Assembly (NCBI RefSeq): GCF_051401765.1
Contig: NW_027480423.1
Span: forward strand, 10,478,001 to 10,542,000
From: Calliopsis andreniformis
Lineage: Eukaryota > Arthropoda > Insecta > Hymenoptera > Andrenidae
Length of the DNA: 64,000 nt
Direction: 5' to 3'
Shown here: piece by piece, positions 1 to 12,052 of the stretch
Layout of the letters: every line of letters begins with the position of its first letter
Position numbering within the stretch: the first letter of the stretch is position 1
Program-made: the position numbers and the translations under genes
Notes under the pieces: generated by a model
What the model was told of the DNA's origin: nothing
The model's input: the letters and a program-made list of their open reading frames with translations, nothing else
The model's database searches: none

Positions 1-2765
1 TATACGATGGAAAAACTGTTATACTCATATTGTATTTTATGCTTCTGGCGTTGCCTTCTTAGGCCCTAACTATTCGATCTGGTGGAACAACGCCCTAGAG
101 TGAAGCCTAGGTTGCCCGGAACGTAGGAATGACCATTAATTTCACACTGGTAGCAATTATTCGTTTTATACGATGGAAAAACTGTTTTATTTATTTTGTA
201 TTTTAAGCCACGGGCGTTGAGTTCTAAGGCCCTAACTATTCGATCTAGTGGAGCAACGCCCTCGAGTGAGGCGTAGGTTGCCCGGAACGTAGAAATGAAA
301 AACACTTTCAAACTGGTTGCAATTAATCCTGTTATACGATGGAAAAACAGTTGTATTTAAATTGCATTTTATGCTTCTGGCGTTCACTTCCTAGGCCCTA
401 ACTTTTCGATCTGGTGGAGCAACGGCCTAGGGTGAAGCCTAGGTTGCCCGGAACGTAGAAATGACCATAACTTTTACACTGGCTGCTATTATTCGTTTTA
501 TACGATGGAAAAACTGTTATATTTATATTGTATTTTATGCTTCTGGCGTTGACTTCTTAGGCCCTAACTATTCGATCTGGCGGAACAACGCCCTAGAGTG
601 AAGCCTAGGTTGCCTGGAACGTAGAAATGACCATCACTTTCACACGGGTTGCCATTATTCCTGTTATAGGATGGAAAGACGGTTGTATTTTTATTGTATT
701 TTATACTTCAGGCTTCGACTTCTGAGGCTGTGGCTATTCGATGTGGTGGAAGAACGCCATAGAGTGAAGCCTAGGTTGCCCGGAACGTAGAAATGACCAT
801 AAGTTTCATACTGGTTGCAATTATTCGTTTTATATGATGGAAGAGCTGTTGAATTTATATTGTATTTTATGCTGCTGGCGTTCACTTCTTAGGCCCTAAC
901 TATTCGATCTGGTGGAACAACGCCCTGGGGTGAAGCCTAGGTTGCCCGGAACGTAGAAATGACCATAGCTTTCATACTGTTTGCAATCACTCGTTTTATA
1001 TGATGGAAGAGCTGTTGAATTTATATTGTATTTTATGCTGCTGGCGTTCACTTCTTAGGCCCTAACTATTCGATCTGGTGGAACAACGCCCTGGGGTGAA
1101 GCCTAGGTTGCCCGGAACGTAGAAATGACCATAACTTTGACACTGGTTGCTATTATTCGTTTTATACGATGGAAAAACTGTTCCATTTATTTTGTATTTT
1201 ATGCTTCGGGCGTTGACTTCTAAGGCCCTAACTGTTTGATCTGGTGGAGCAACGCCCTAGAGTGAAGCCTAGGTTGCCCGGAACGTAGAAATGACCATAA
1301 CTTTCACACTGGATGCTATTATTCGTTCTATACGATGGAAAAACTGTTGCATTTTTATTGAATTTTATGCTTCCGGCGATGACTTCTAAGGCCCTAACTA
1401 TTCAATCTGTTGGAGCAACTCCCTAGGGTGAAGCCTAGGTTGCCCGGAAAGCAGAAATGACGTTAACCTTCATACTGGTTGCAATTATTCGTTTTATACG
1501 ATGGAAAAACTGATGTATTTATATTGTTTTTTATGCTTCTGGCGTTGACTTCTAAGGCACTAACTATTCGATCTGTAGGAACAACGCCCTAGGGTGTAGC
1601 CTAGGTAGCCCGTAAAGTAGAAATGACCATAGCTTTCATACTGGTTGCAATTATACGTTTTATATGATGGAAAGACTGTTGTATTTATATTGTATTTTAA
1701 GCATCTGGCGTTCACTTCTTAGGCCCTAACTATTCGATCTGGTGGAACAACGCCCTATGGTGAAGCCTAGGTCGACCGGAACGTAGAAATGACGTTAACT
1801 TTCACACCGGTAGCAATTATTCGTTTTACACGACGGAAAAGCTGTTATACTTATATTGTATCTTATGCTTCTGGCGTTGACTTCTTAGGCCCTCACTATT
1901 CAATCTGTTGGAGCAACGCCCTAGGGTGAAGCCCAGGTTGCCCGGAAAGTAGAAATGACGTTAACTTTCACACCGGTAGCAATTATTCGTTTTACACGAC
2001 TTAAAAGCTGTTATACTTATATTGTATCTTATGCTTCTGGCGTTGACTTCTTAGGCCCTAACAATTCGATCTGGTGGAACAACGACCTAGAGTGAGGCCT
2101 AGGTTGTCCGGAACGTAGAACTGACCATAACTTTTACACAGGTAGCAATTATTCGTTTTATACAATGGAAGAACTGTTGTATTTATATTGTATTTTATGC
2201 TTCTGGCGTTGACTTCTAAGACACTAACTATTCGATCTGGTAGAGCAACGTCCTAGAGTGAGGCCTAGGTAGCCCGGACCATAGAAATGACCATCACTTT
2301 CAAACTGGTTGCAATTATTCCTGTTATATGATTGAAAAACTGTTGTATTTTTATTGCATTTTATGCTTCGAGCATTGACTTCTAAGGTCCTAACTATTCA
2401 ATCTGTTGGAGCAACGCGCTAGGGTGAAGCCTAGGTTGCGCGGAAAGTAGAAATGACAATAACTTTAACACTGGTTGCAATTATTCGTTTTATACGATGG
2501 AAAAGCTGTTGCATCTTTATTGTATTTTATGTTTCTGTCGTTGACGTCTAAGGCCGTAGCTAGTCGATGTGGTGGAGCAACGCACTAGAGTGACGCCTAG
2601 GTTGCCCGGAACGTGGAATGACCATTACTTTCGCAATGTTTGCAATTATTCATTTTATATGATGGAAAAACTGTTGTACTTATATTGTATTTTATGCTTC
2701 TGGCGTTGACTTCTTATGCCCTAACTATTTCATCTGGTGGAACAACGCCCCAGGGTGAAGCCTAG
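1..2765 (+). repeat. Left-hand satellite segment, related to unit Y
   Basis: Landmarks run from 111 to 2601 with no length change (sixteen monomers), then 165 bp to 2766. From 941 to 2102 the monomer order matches 27953-28948, 32597-33592 and 38237-39221. Shared private marks include gaagagctgttgaatt near 841 and 1007, gtcgaccgg at 1771 and cgacttaaaagctg near 1998. This copy holds one extra monomer (around 1439-1770) that the three others lack. From 2103 to 2765 it matches 39222-39884. It is therefore a displaced, fuller version of material found 26-37 kb away. Confidence 0.85.
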
Positions 2766-5584
2766 GTTGCCGCAACGTAGAAATGGAAATAACTTTCACA
2801 CCGGTACCAATTATTCGTTTTATACGATAGAAAGCAGTTCTATTTATTTTGTATTTTATGCTTCGGCCGTTGGCTTCTAAGGCCCTAACTATTCAATCTG
2901 TTGGAGCAACGCCCTAGGGTGAAGCCTAGGTTGCCCGGAAAGTAGAAATGACGTTTCATTTCACACCGGTAGCAATTATTCGTTTTACACGACGGAAAAG
3001 CTGTTATATTTATATTGTATCTTATGCTTCTGGCGTTGACTTCTTAGGCCCTAACCATTCGATCTGGTGGAACAACGACCTAGAGTGAGGCCTAGGTTGT
3101 CCGGAACGTAGAACTGACCATAACTTTTACACAGGTAGCAATTACTCGTTTTATACAATGGAAGAACTGTTGTATTTATATTGTATTTTATGCTTCTGGC
3201 GTTGACTTCTAAGGCACTAACTATTCGATCTGGTGGAGCAACGTCCTAGAGTGAAGCCTAGGTTGCCCGGAACGTAGAAATGACCATAACTTTCACACTG
3301 GTTGCTATTATTCGTTCTATACGATGGAAAAACTGTTATATTTATACTGTACCTTATGCTTCTGGCGTTGACTTCTTAGGCCCTAACAATTCGATCTGGT
3401 GGAACAGCGACCTAGAGTGAGGCCTAGGTGGCCCGGAACATAGAAATGACCATCACTTTCAAACTGGTTGCAATTATTCCTGTTATATGATGGAAAAACT
3501 GTTGTATTTTTATTGCATTTTATGCTTCGGGCATTGACTTCTAAGGTCCTAACTATTCAATCTGTTGGAGCAACGCCCTAGGGTGAAGCCTAGGTTGCCC
3601 GGAAAGAAGAAATGACCATAACTTTCATACTGCTTGCAATTATTCGTTTTATACGATGGAAAAACTGTTGTATTTATATTGTATTTTATACTTCGGGTGT
3701 TGACTTCTAAGGCCCTAACTATTCAATCTGTTGGACCAACGCCCTAGAGTGAAGCCTAGGTTGCTCGGAATGTAGAAATGACCATAACATGCACGCTGGT
3801 TGAAATTATTCGTTTTATACAATGGAAAGCTATTGTATTTATATTGTATTTTATGCTGCTGGCGTTCACTTCTTAGGCCCTAACTATTCGATCTGGTGGA
3901 ACAACGCCCTGGGGTGAAGCCTAGGTTGCCGGGAACATAGAAATGACCATAACTTTCACACTGGTCGCTATCATTCGTTTTATACGATGGAGAAACTGTT
4001 ATATTTATATTGTATTTTATGCTTCTGGCGTTGCCTTCTTAGGCCCTAGCTGTTCGATCTGGTGGAACAACGCCCTAGAGTGAAGCCTAGGTTGCCCGGA
4101 ACGTAGAAATGACCATAACCTTCACACTGGTTGCTATTATTCGTTCTATACGATGGAAAAACTGTTATATTTATATTGTTTCTTATGCTTCTGGCGTTGA
4201 CTTCTTAGGCCCTAACAATTGGATCTGGTGGAGCAACGCCCTAGAGTGAAGCCTGGGTTGCCCGGTACGTAGAAATGACCATCACTTTCATACTGGTTGC
4301 AATTACTCGTTTTATATGATGGAAAAACTGTTGTATTTATATTGTATTTTATGCTTCTGGCGTTCACTTCTTAGGCCCTAAGTACTCGATCTGGTGGAAC
4401 AACGCGCTAGGGTGAAGCCTAGGTTGCCCGGAACGTAGAAATGACCATAACTTTTACACTGTTTGCAAATATACTTTATATACGATGGAAAGTCTGTTGT
4501 ATTTATGTTGTATTTTATGCTCCTGGCGTTGACTTCTTAGGCCCTAACTATTCGATCTGGTAGAGCAACGCCCTAGAGTGAAGCCTAGGTTGCCCGGCAC
4601 GTAGATATGACCATAACTTTCACACTGGTTGCTATCATTCCTTTTATATGATGGAAAAACTGTTGTATTTATATTGTATTTTATGCTTCTGGCGTTCACT
4701 TCTTAGGCCCTAACTATTCGATCTGGTGGAACAACGGCCTAGAGTGAAGCCTAGGTTGCACGGAACGTAGAAATGACCATAACTTTCACACTGGTTGCTA
4801 TCATTCGTTTTATATGATGGATAAACTGTTGTATTTATATTGTATTTTATGCTTCTGGCGTTCACTTTTTAGGCCCTAACTGATTGATCTGGAGGAGCAA
4901 CGCCCTAATGTGAAGCCTAGGTTGCCCGGAACGTAGAAAAGACCATAACTTTCACACTGTTTGCAAATATACATTATATACGATGGAACGTATGTTGTAT
5001 TTATGTTGTATTTTATGCTCCTTGCGTTGACTTTTTAGGCCCTAACTATTTGATCTGGTGGAGCACCGCCGTAGAGTGAAGCCTAGGTTGCCCGGTACCT
5101 AGAAATGACCATCGCTTTCTAGGTGGTTGCAATTATTCCTGTAATATGATGGAAAAACAGTTGTATTTTTATTGCATTTTATGCTTCGGGCATTGACTTC
5201 TAAGGTACTAACTATTCGATCTAGTGGAGCAACGCCCTAGAGTGAAGCCTAGGTTGCCCAGAACGTAGAATTGACCATAACTTTTACACTGGTAGCAATT
5301 ATTCGTTTTATACAATGGAAAAACTGTTCTATTTATTTTGTAATTTATACTTCGGGCGTTGACTTCTAAGGCCCTAGCTGTTTCATCTGGTGGAGCAACG
5401 CCCTAGAGTGAAGGCTAGGTTGCCCGGTACGTAGAAATGACCATCACAATCAAACTGTTTGCAATTATTCGTTTTATACGATGGAAAAGCTGTTGTATTT
5501 ATATCGTATTTTATGCTTCTGGCGTTGACTTCTTAGGCCCTAACTATTGCATCAGGTGGAACGACGCCCCAGGGTGAAGCCTAG
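2766..5584 (+). repeat. HOR unit A1, copy 1 (17 monomers, 2,819 bp)
   Basis: This block and the next are a direct tandem duplication. Marks that recur exactly 2,819 bp apart include gttgccgcaacg (2766 and 5585), gatagaaagcagttc, gaacagcgacc, gaaagctattg and gggttgcccggtacg. The unit is 3 bp short of 17x166 because three monomers lack one or two bases: those starting at 2766 (164 bp) and 3760 (165 bp). Differences between copies are scattered single bases, so the duplication looks recent. Its first eight monomers match unit X in the 23-35 kb region; its last ten are reused in the A2 units. Confidence 0.92.
3925..5584 (+). repeat. Ten-monomer module T, first copy (1,660 bp)
   Basis: This module is the shared tail of A1 and A2. 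It occurs at 3925-5584, 6744-8403 and 13547-15206 as exactly ten monomers, and at 10559-12052 and 17528-19021 as nine. The two nine-monomer copies lack different members: the first lacks the tgattgatctggagg monomer, the second the gggttgcccggtacg monomer. Marks in order are gggaacatagaaatg, cctgggttgcccggtacg, ctaagtactcgatc, gcaaatatacttt, gttgcacgg, tgattgatctggagg, gaacgtatgttg and gctttctaggtgg. Confidence 0.9.
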
Positions 5585-8403
5585 GTTGCCGCAACGTAGA
5601 AATGGAAATAACTTTCACACCGGTAGCAATTATTCGTTTTATACGATAGAAAGCAGTTCTATTTATTTTGTATTTTATGCTTCGGCCGTTGGCTTCTAAG
5701 GCCCTAACTATTCAATCTGTTGGAGCAACGCCCTAGGGTGAAGCCTAGGTTGCCCGGAAAGTAGAAATGACGTTTCATTTCACACCGGTAGCAATTATTC
5801 GTTTTACACGACGGAAAAGCTGTTATATTTATATTGTATCTTATGCTTCTGGCGTTGACTTCTTAGGCCCTAACCATTCGATCTGGTGGAACAACGACCT
5901 AGAGTGAGGCCTAGGTTGTCCGGAACGTAGAACTGACCATAACTTTTACACGGGTAGCAATTACTCGTTTTATACAATGGAAGAACTGTTGTATTTATAT
6001 TGTATTTTATGCTTCTGGCGTTGACTTCTAAGGCACTAACTATTCGATCTGGTGGAGCAACGTCCTAGAGTGAAGCCTAGGTTGCCCGGAACGTAGAAAT
6101 GACCATAACTTTCACACTGATTGCTATTATTCGTTCTATACGATGGAAAAACTGTTATATTTATACTGTACCTTATGCTTCTGGCGTTGACTTCTTAGGC
6201 CCTAACAATTCGATCTGGTGGAACAGCGACCTAGAGTGAGGCCTAGGTAGCCCGGAACATAGAAATGACCATCACTTTCAAACTGGTTGCAATTATTCCT
6301 GTTATATGATGGAAAAACTGTTGTATTTTTATTGCATTTTATGCTTCGGGCATTGACTTCTAAGGTCCTAACTATTCAATCTGTTGGAGCAACGCCCTAG
6401 GGTGAAGCCTAGGTTGCCCGGAAAGAAGAAATGACCATAACTTTCATACTGCTTGCAATTATTCGTTTTATACGATGGAAAAACTGTTGTATTTATATTG
6501 TATTTTATACTTCGGGTGTTGACTTCTAAGGCCCTAACTATTCAATCTGTTGGACCAACGCCCTAGAGTGAAGCCTAGGTTGCTCGGAATGTAGAAATGA
6601 CCATAACATGCACGCTGGTTGAAATTATTCGTTTTATACAATGGAAAGCTATTGTATTTATATTGTATTTTATGCTGCTGGCGTTCACTTCTTAGGCCCT
6701 AACTATTCGATCTGGTGGAACAACGCCCTGGGGTGAAGCCTAGGTTGCCGGGAACATAGAAATGACCATAACTTTCACACTGGTCGCTATCATTCGTTTT
6801 ATACGATGGAGAAACTGTTATATTTATATTGTATTTTATGCTTCTGGCGTTGCCTTCTTAGGCCCTAGCTCTTCGATCTGGTGGAACAACGCCCTAGAGT
6901 GAAGCCTAGGTTGCCCGGAACGTAGAAATGACCATAACCTTCACACTGGTTGCTATTATTCGTTCTATACGATGGAAAAACTGTTATATTTATATTGTTT
7001 CTTATGCTTCTGGCGTTGACTTCTTAGGCCCTAACAATTGGATCTGGTGGAGCAACGCCCTAGAGTGAAGCCTGGGTTGCCCGGTACGTAGAAATGACCA
7101 TCACTTTCATACTGGTTGCAATTACTCGTTTTATATGATGGAAAAACTGTTGTATTTATATTGTATTTTATGCTTCTGGCGTTCACTTCTTAGGCCCTAA
7201 GTACTCGATCTGGTGGAACAACGCGCTAGGGTGAAGCCTAGGTTGCCCGGAACGTAGAAATGACCATAACTTTTACACTGTTTGCAAATATACTTTATAT
7301 ACGATGGAAAGTCTGTTGTATTTATGTTGTATTTTATGCTCCTGGCGTTGACTTCTTAGGCCCTAACTATTCGATCTGGTAGAGCAACGCCCTAGAGTGA
7401 AGCCTAGGTTGCCCGGCACGTAGATATGACCATAACTTTCACACTGGTTGCTATCATTCCTTTTATATGATGGAAAAACTGTTGTATTTATATTGTATTT
7501 TATGCTTCTGGCGTTCACTTCTTAGGCCCTAACTATTCGATCTGGTGGAACAACGGCCTAGAGTGAAGCCTAGGTTGCACGGAACGTAGAAATGACCATA
7601 ACTTTCACACTGGTTGCTATCATTCGTTTTATATGATGGATAAACTGTTGTATTTATATTGTATTTTATGCTTCTGGCGTTCACTTCTTAGGCCCTAACT
7701 GATTGATCTGGAGGAGCAACGCCCTAATGTGAAGCCTAGGTTGCCCGGAACGTAGAAAAGACCATAACTTTCACACTGTTTGCAAATATACATTATATAC
7801 GATGGAACGTATGTTGTATTTATGTTGTATTTTATGCTCCTTGCGTTGACTTTTTAGGCCCTAACTATTTGATCTGGTGGAGCACCGCCGTAGAGTGAAG
7901 CCTAGGTTGCCCGGTACCTAGAAATGACCATCGCTTTCTAGGTGGTTGCAATTATTCCTGTAATATGATCGAAAAACAGTTGTATTTTTATTGCATTTTA
8001 TGCTTCGGGCATTGACTTCTAAGGTACTAACTATTCGATCTAGTGGAGCAACGCCCTAGAGTGAAGCCTAGGTTGCCCAGAACGTAGAATTGACCATAAC
8101 TTTTACACTGGTAGCAATTATTCGTTTTATACAATGGAAAAACTGTTCTATTTATTTTGTAATTTATACTTCGGGCGTTGACTTCTAAGGCCCTAACTGT
8201 TTCATCTGGTGGAGCAACGCCCTAGAGTGAAGGCTAGGTTGCCCGGTACGTAGAAATGACCATCACAATCAAACTGTTTGCAATTATTCGTTTTATACGA
8301 TGGAAAAGCTGTTGTATTTATATCGTATTTTATGCTTCTGGCGTTGACTTCTTAGGCCCTAACTATTGCATCAGGTGGAACGACGCCCTAGGGTGAAGCC
8401 TAG
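5585..8403 (+). repeat. HOR unit A1, copy 2 (17 monomers, 2,819 bp)
   Basis: Second copy of the A1 duplication, with landmark steps identical to copy 1 (164, 166, 166 and so on, with a 165-bp step at 6579). Single-base differences include agctgttcg at about 4049 against agctcttcg at about 6868. The joint between copies lies near 5555-5590: before it both copies read ctattgcatcaggtgg, but copy 1 continues into cgccccagggtg and ccgcaacg, whereas copy 2 continues at 8385-8415 into cgccctagggtg and ccggcaag. Confidence 0.92.
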
Positions 8404-9116
8404 GTTGCCCGGCAAGTAGAAATGACCATAACTTTCACACTGGTAGCAATTATTCCTGTTATTTGATGGAAACACTGTTGTATTTTTTTTGCATTTTATG
8501 GTTGGGGCGTTGACTTCTAAGTCCCTAACTATTCAATCTGTTGGAGCAACGCCCTAGGGTGAAGCCTAGGCTGCTCGGAAAGTAGAAATGACGATAAGTT
8601 TCATACTGGCTGCAATTTTTCGTTTTATACGGTGGAAAAGCTGTTGTATTTATATTGTATTTTATGCTTCTGGCTTTCACTTCTTAGGCCCTAACCATTC
8701 GATCTGGTGGTGCAACGCCCTAGAGTGAAGCCTAGGTACCCCAGAACGTAGAAATGACCATCACTTTCACACGGGTTGCAATTATTCCTGTTATAGGATG
8801 GAAAGGCTATTGTATTTTTAATTGTATTTTATACTTCAGGCGTTGACTTCTGAGGCCGTAGCTATTCGATGTGGTGGAAGAACGCAATACAGTGAAGCCT
8901 AGGTTGCCCGGAACGTAGAAATGACCATTACCTTCACGCTTGCTGCAATTATTCCTGTTATACGATGAAAAAACTGTTGTATTTCTATTGCATTTTATGC
9001 TCCAGGCGTTGACTTCTACGGCCGTAGCCATTCAATGTGGTGGAGTAATGCCCTAGAGTGCAACCTGGGTTACCCGGATCGTAGAAATGACCATCACTTT
9101 CACACTGGTTGCAATT

Positions 9117-9133
9117 ATTCCTGTTATACGATG
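9117..9133 (+). other. Second state of the box window (attcctg form)
   Basis: At the same monomer positions many copies read attcctgttatacgatg, which destroys the TTCG half of the box-like motif while keeping tatacgatgg. This state is scattered through all domains and often travels with gcatctttattg or gtatttttattg downstream. Confidence 0.75.
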
Positions 9134-9363
9134 GAAAAATTGTTGTATTTTTATTGTATTTTATGCTTCGGGCGATGACTTCTAAGGCCCTAACTATTCG
9201 ATCTCGTGTAGCAATGCACTAGGGTGAAGCCTATGTTGCCCGGAACGTGGAAATGACCATAAGTTTCATACTGGTTGCAATTATTCGTCTTATACGATGG
9301 AAAAACTGTTGCATTTATATTGCATTTTATGCTTCTGTCGTTGACTTCTAAGGCCCTAGCTAT

Positions 9364-9404
9364 TCGATCTAGTGAAGCAACGCCCTATGGTGAAGCCTAG
9401 GTTG
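9364..9404 (+). repeat. Hybrid monomer at a one-monomer deletion (A2 copy 1)
   Basis: The sequence reads ctattcgatctagtgaagc then cgccctatggtgaagcc. In A2 copy 3 those two halves belong to adjacent monomers, 16160-16200 and 16340-16370. Copy 1 has therefore lost exactly one monomer length with a seamless in-register joint, as left by homologous exchange. Confidence 0.75.
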
Positions 9405-12052
9405 CCCGGAACGTAGAAATGACCATAACTTTCACACCGGTAGCAATTATTCGTTTTATACGATGGAAAAGCTGTTGTATTTATATCGTATTTTATGCTT
9501 CTGGCGTTGACTTCTTAGGCCCTAACTATTTCATTTGATGGAACAACGCCCTCGAGTGAAGCCTAGGTTGCCCGGAACGTAGAAATGACCATAACTTTCA
9601 CACTGGCAGCAATTATTCGTTCTATACATGGAAAAACTTCTATTTATTTTGTATTTTATGCTTCTGGCGTTGACTTTTAAGGCCCTACCTATTCGATCTG
9701 GCGGAGCAACCCCCTACAGTGAAGCCTAGGTTGCTCGGAACGTAGAAATGACCATTACCTTCACACTGTTTGCAATAATTCATTTTATACGATGGCAAAT
9801 CTGTTTTATTTATATGGTATTTTATGCATCTGGCGTTGACTTCTAAGGCCCTATCTCTTCGATTTGGTGGAGCAACGCCTCAGGGTTAAGACTAGGATGC
9901 CCGAAACGTTGAAATGGTCATTACTTTCGCACTGGTTGCAATAAGTCATGCTATACGATGGAAAATCAGTTGCATATTTATTGTATTTTATGCTTCTGGC
10001 GTTGTCTTCTAAGGCCCTAACTATTTAACCTGGTGGAGCACCGCCCTAGAGTGAAGCCTAGGTTGCCCGGAACGTAGAACATACCATTACCTTCACACTG
10101 GTTGCAATTATTCCTGTTATACGATGGAAAAACTGTTGCATCTTCATTGTATTTTATGCTTCTGGCGTTGACTTCTTAGGCCCTAACTATTCCAACAGGT
10201 GGAACAACGCCCTAGGGTGAAGCCTAGGTTGCCCGGAACGTAGAAATGACCAACTCTTTCACACTGGTAGCAATTATTCGTTTTATACATGGAAAAGCTG
10301 TTATATATATATTGCATTTTATGCTTCTGGCATTGAATTCTAAGTCCCTAGCTATTCGATCTGGTGGAGCAACGCCCTAGAGTGAAACCTGGATTACCCG
10401 GAACGTAGAAATGACCATAACCTTCACACTGGTTGCTATTATTCGTTCTATACGATGGAAAAACTGTTATATTTATATTGTATCTTATGCTTCTGGCGTT
10501 GACTTCTTAGGCCCTAACTATTCGATCTGGTGGAACAACGCCCTGGGGTGAAGCCTAGGTTGCCGGGAACATAGAAATGACCATAACTTTCACACTGGTC
10601 GCTATCATTCGTTTTATAGGATGGAGAAACTGTTATATTTATATTGTATTTTATGCTTCTGGCGTTGCCTTCTTAGGCCCTAGCTGTTCGATCTGGTGGA
10701 ACAACGCCCTAGAGTGAAGCCTAGGTTGCCCGGAACGTAGAAATGACCATAACCTTCACACTGGTTGCTATTATTCGTTCTATACGATGGAAAAACTGTT
10801 ATATTTATATTGTATCTTATGCTTCTGGCGTTGACTTCTTAGGCCCTAACAATTGGATCTGGTGGAGCAACGCCCTAGAGTGAAGCCTGGGTTGCCCGGT
10901 ACGTAGAAATGACCATCACTTTCATACTGGTTGCAATTACTCGTTTTATATGATGGAAAAACTGTTGTATTTATATTGTATTTTATGCTTCTGGCGTTCA
11001 CTTCTTAGGCCCTAAGTACTCGATCTGGTGGAACAACGCGCTAGGGTGAAGCCTAGGTTGCCCGGAACGTAGAAATGACCATAACTTTTACACTGTTTGC
11101 AAATATACTTTATATACGATGGAAAGTCTGTTGTATTTATGTTGTATTTTATGCTCCTGGCGTTGACTTCTTAGGCCCTAACTATTCGATCTGGTAGAGC
11201 AACGCCCTAGAGTGAAGCCTAGGTTGCCCGGCACGTAGATATGACCATAACTTTCACACTGGTTGCTATCATTCCTTTTATATGATGGAAAAACTGTTGT
11301 ATTTATATTGTATTTTATGCTTCTGGCGTTCACTTCTTAGGCCCTAACTATTCGATCTGGTGGAACAACGGCCTAGAGTGAAGCCTAGGTTGCACGGAAC
11401 GTAGAAATGACCATAACTTTCACACTGTTTGCAAATATACATTATATACGATGGAACGTATGTTGTATTTATGTTGTATTTTATGCTCCTTGCGTTGACT
11501 TTTTTGGCCCTAACTATTTGATCTGGTGGAGCACCGCCGTAGAGTGAAGCCTAGGTTGCCCGGTACCTAGAAATGACCATCGCTTTCTAGGTGGTTGCAA
11601 TTATTCCTGTAATATGATGGAAAAACTGTTGTATTTTTATTGCATTTTATGCTTCGGGCATTGACTTCTAAGGTACTAACTATTCGATCTAGTGGAGCAA
11701 CGTCCTAGAGTGAAGCCTAGGTTGCCCAGAACGTAGAATTGACCATAACTTTTACACTGGTAGCAATTATTCGTTTTATACAATGGAAAAACTGTTCTAT
11801 TTATTTTGTAATTTATACTTCGGGCGTTGACTTCTAAGGCCCTAACTGTTTCATCTGGTGGAGCAACGCCCTAGAGTGAAGGCTAGGTTGCCCGGTACGT
11901 AGAAATGACCATCACAATCAAACTGTTTGCAATTATTCGTTTTATACGATGGAAAAGCTGTTGTATTTATATCGTATTTTATGCTTCTGGCGTTGACTTC
12001 TTAGGCCCTAACTATTGCATCAGGTGGAACGACGCCCTAGGGTGAAGCCTAG

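Larger units (their letters stand above)
8404..12052 (+). repeat. HOR unit A2, copy 1 (22 monomers, 3,649 bp)
   Basis: This unit starts with a monomer marked ccggcaagtag and the private run ggttggggcg (8500), which recurs at 12149, 15303 and 19118. It then carries marks such as taattgtatttta (a 167-bp monomer at 8736), gcaatacagtg, atcttcattg and acctggattaccc (10386). A 163-bp monomer lies at 9567-9729. The final nine monomers (10559-12052) are a copy of the tail of A1, missing the monomer with tgattgatctggagg. Compared with copy 3, one monomer near 9370-9400 has been lost through a hybrid (see separate entry). Confidence 0.9.

Noticed and set aside
49..65. Hairpin or transcription-factor site in the A/T-rich half of the monomer
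   Set aside because: cgttttatacg has only a short imperfect dyad (cgt...acg) and no stable stem. Nothing else supports a promoter.
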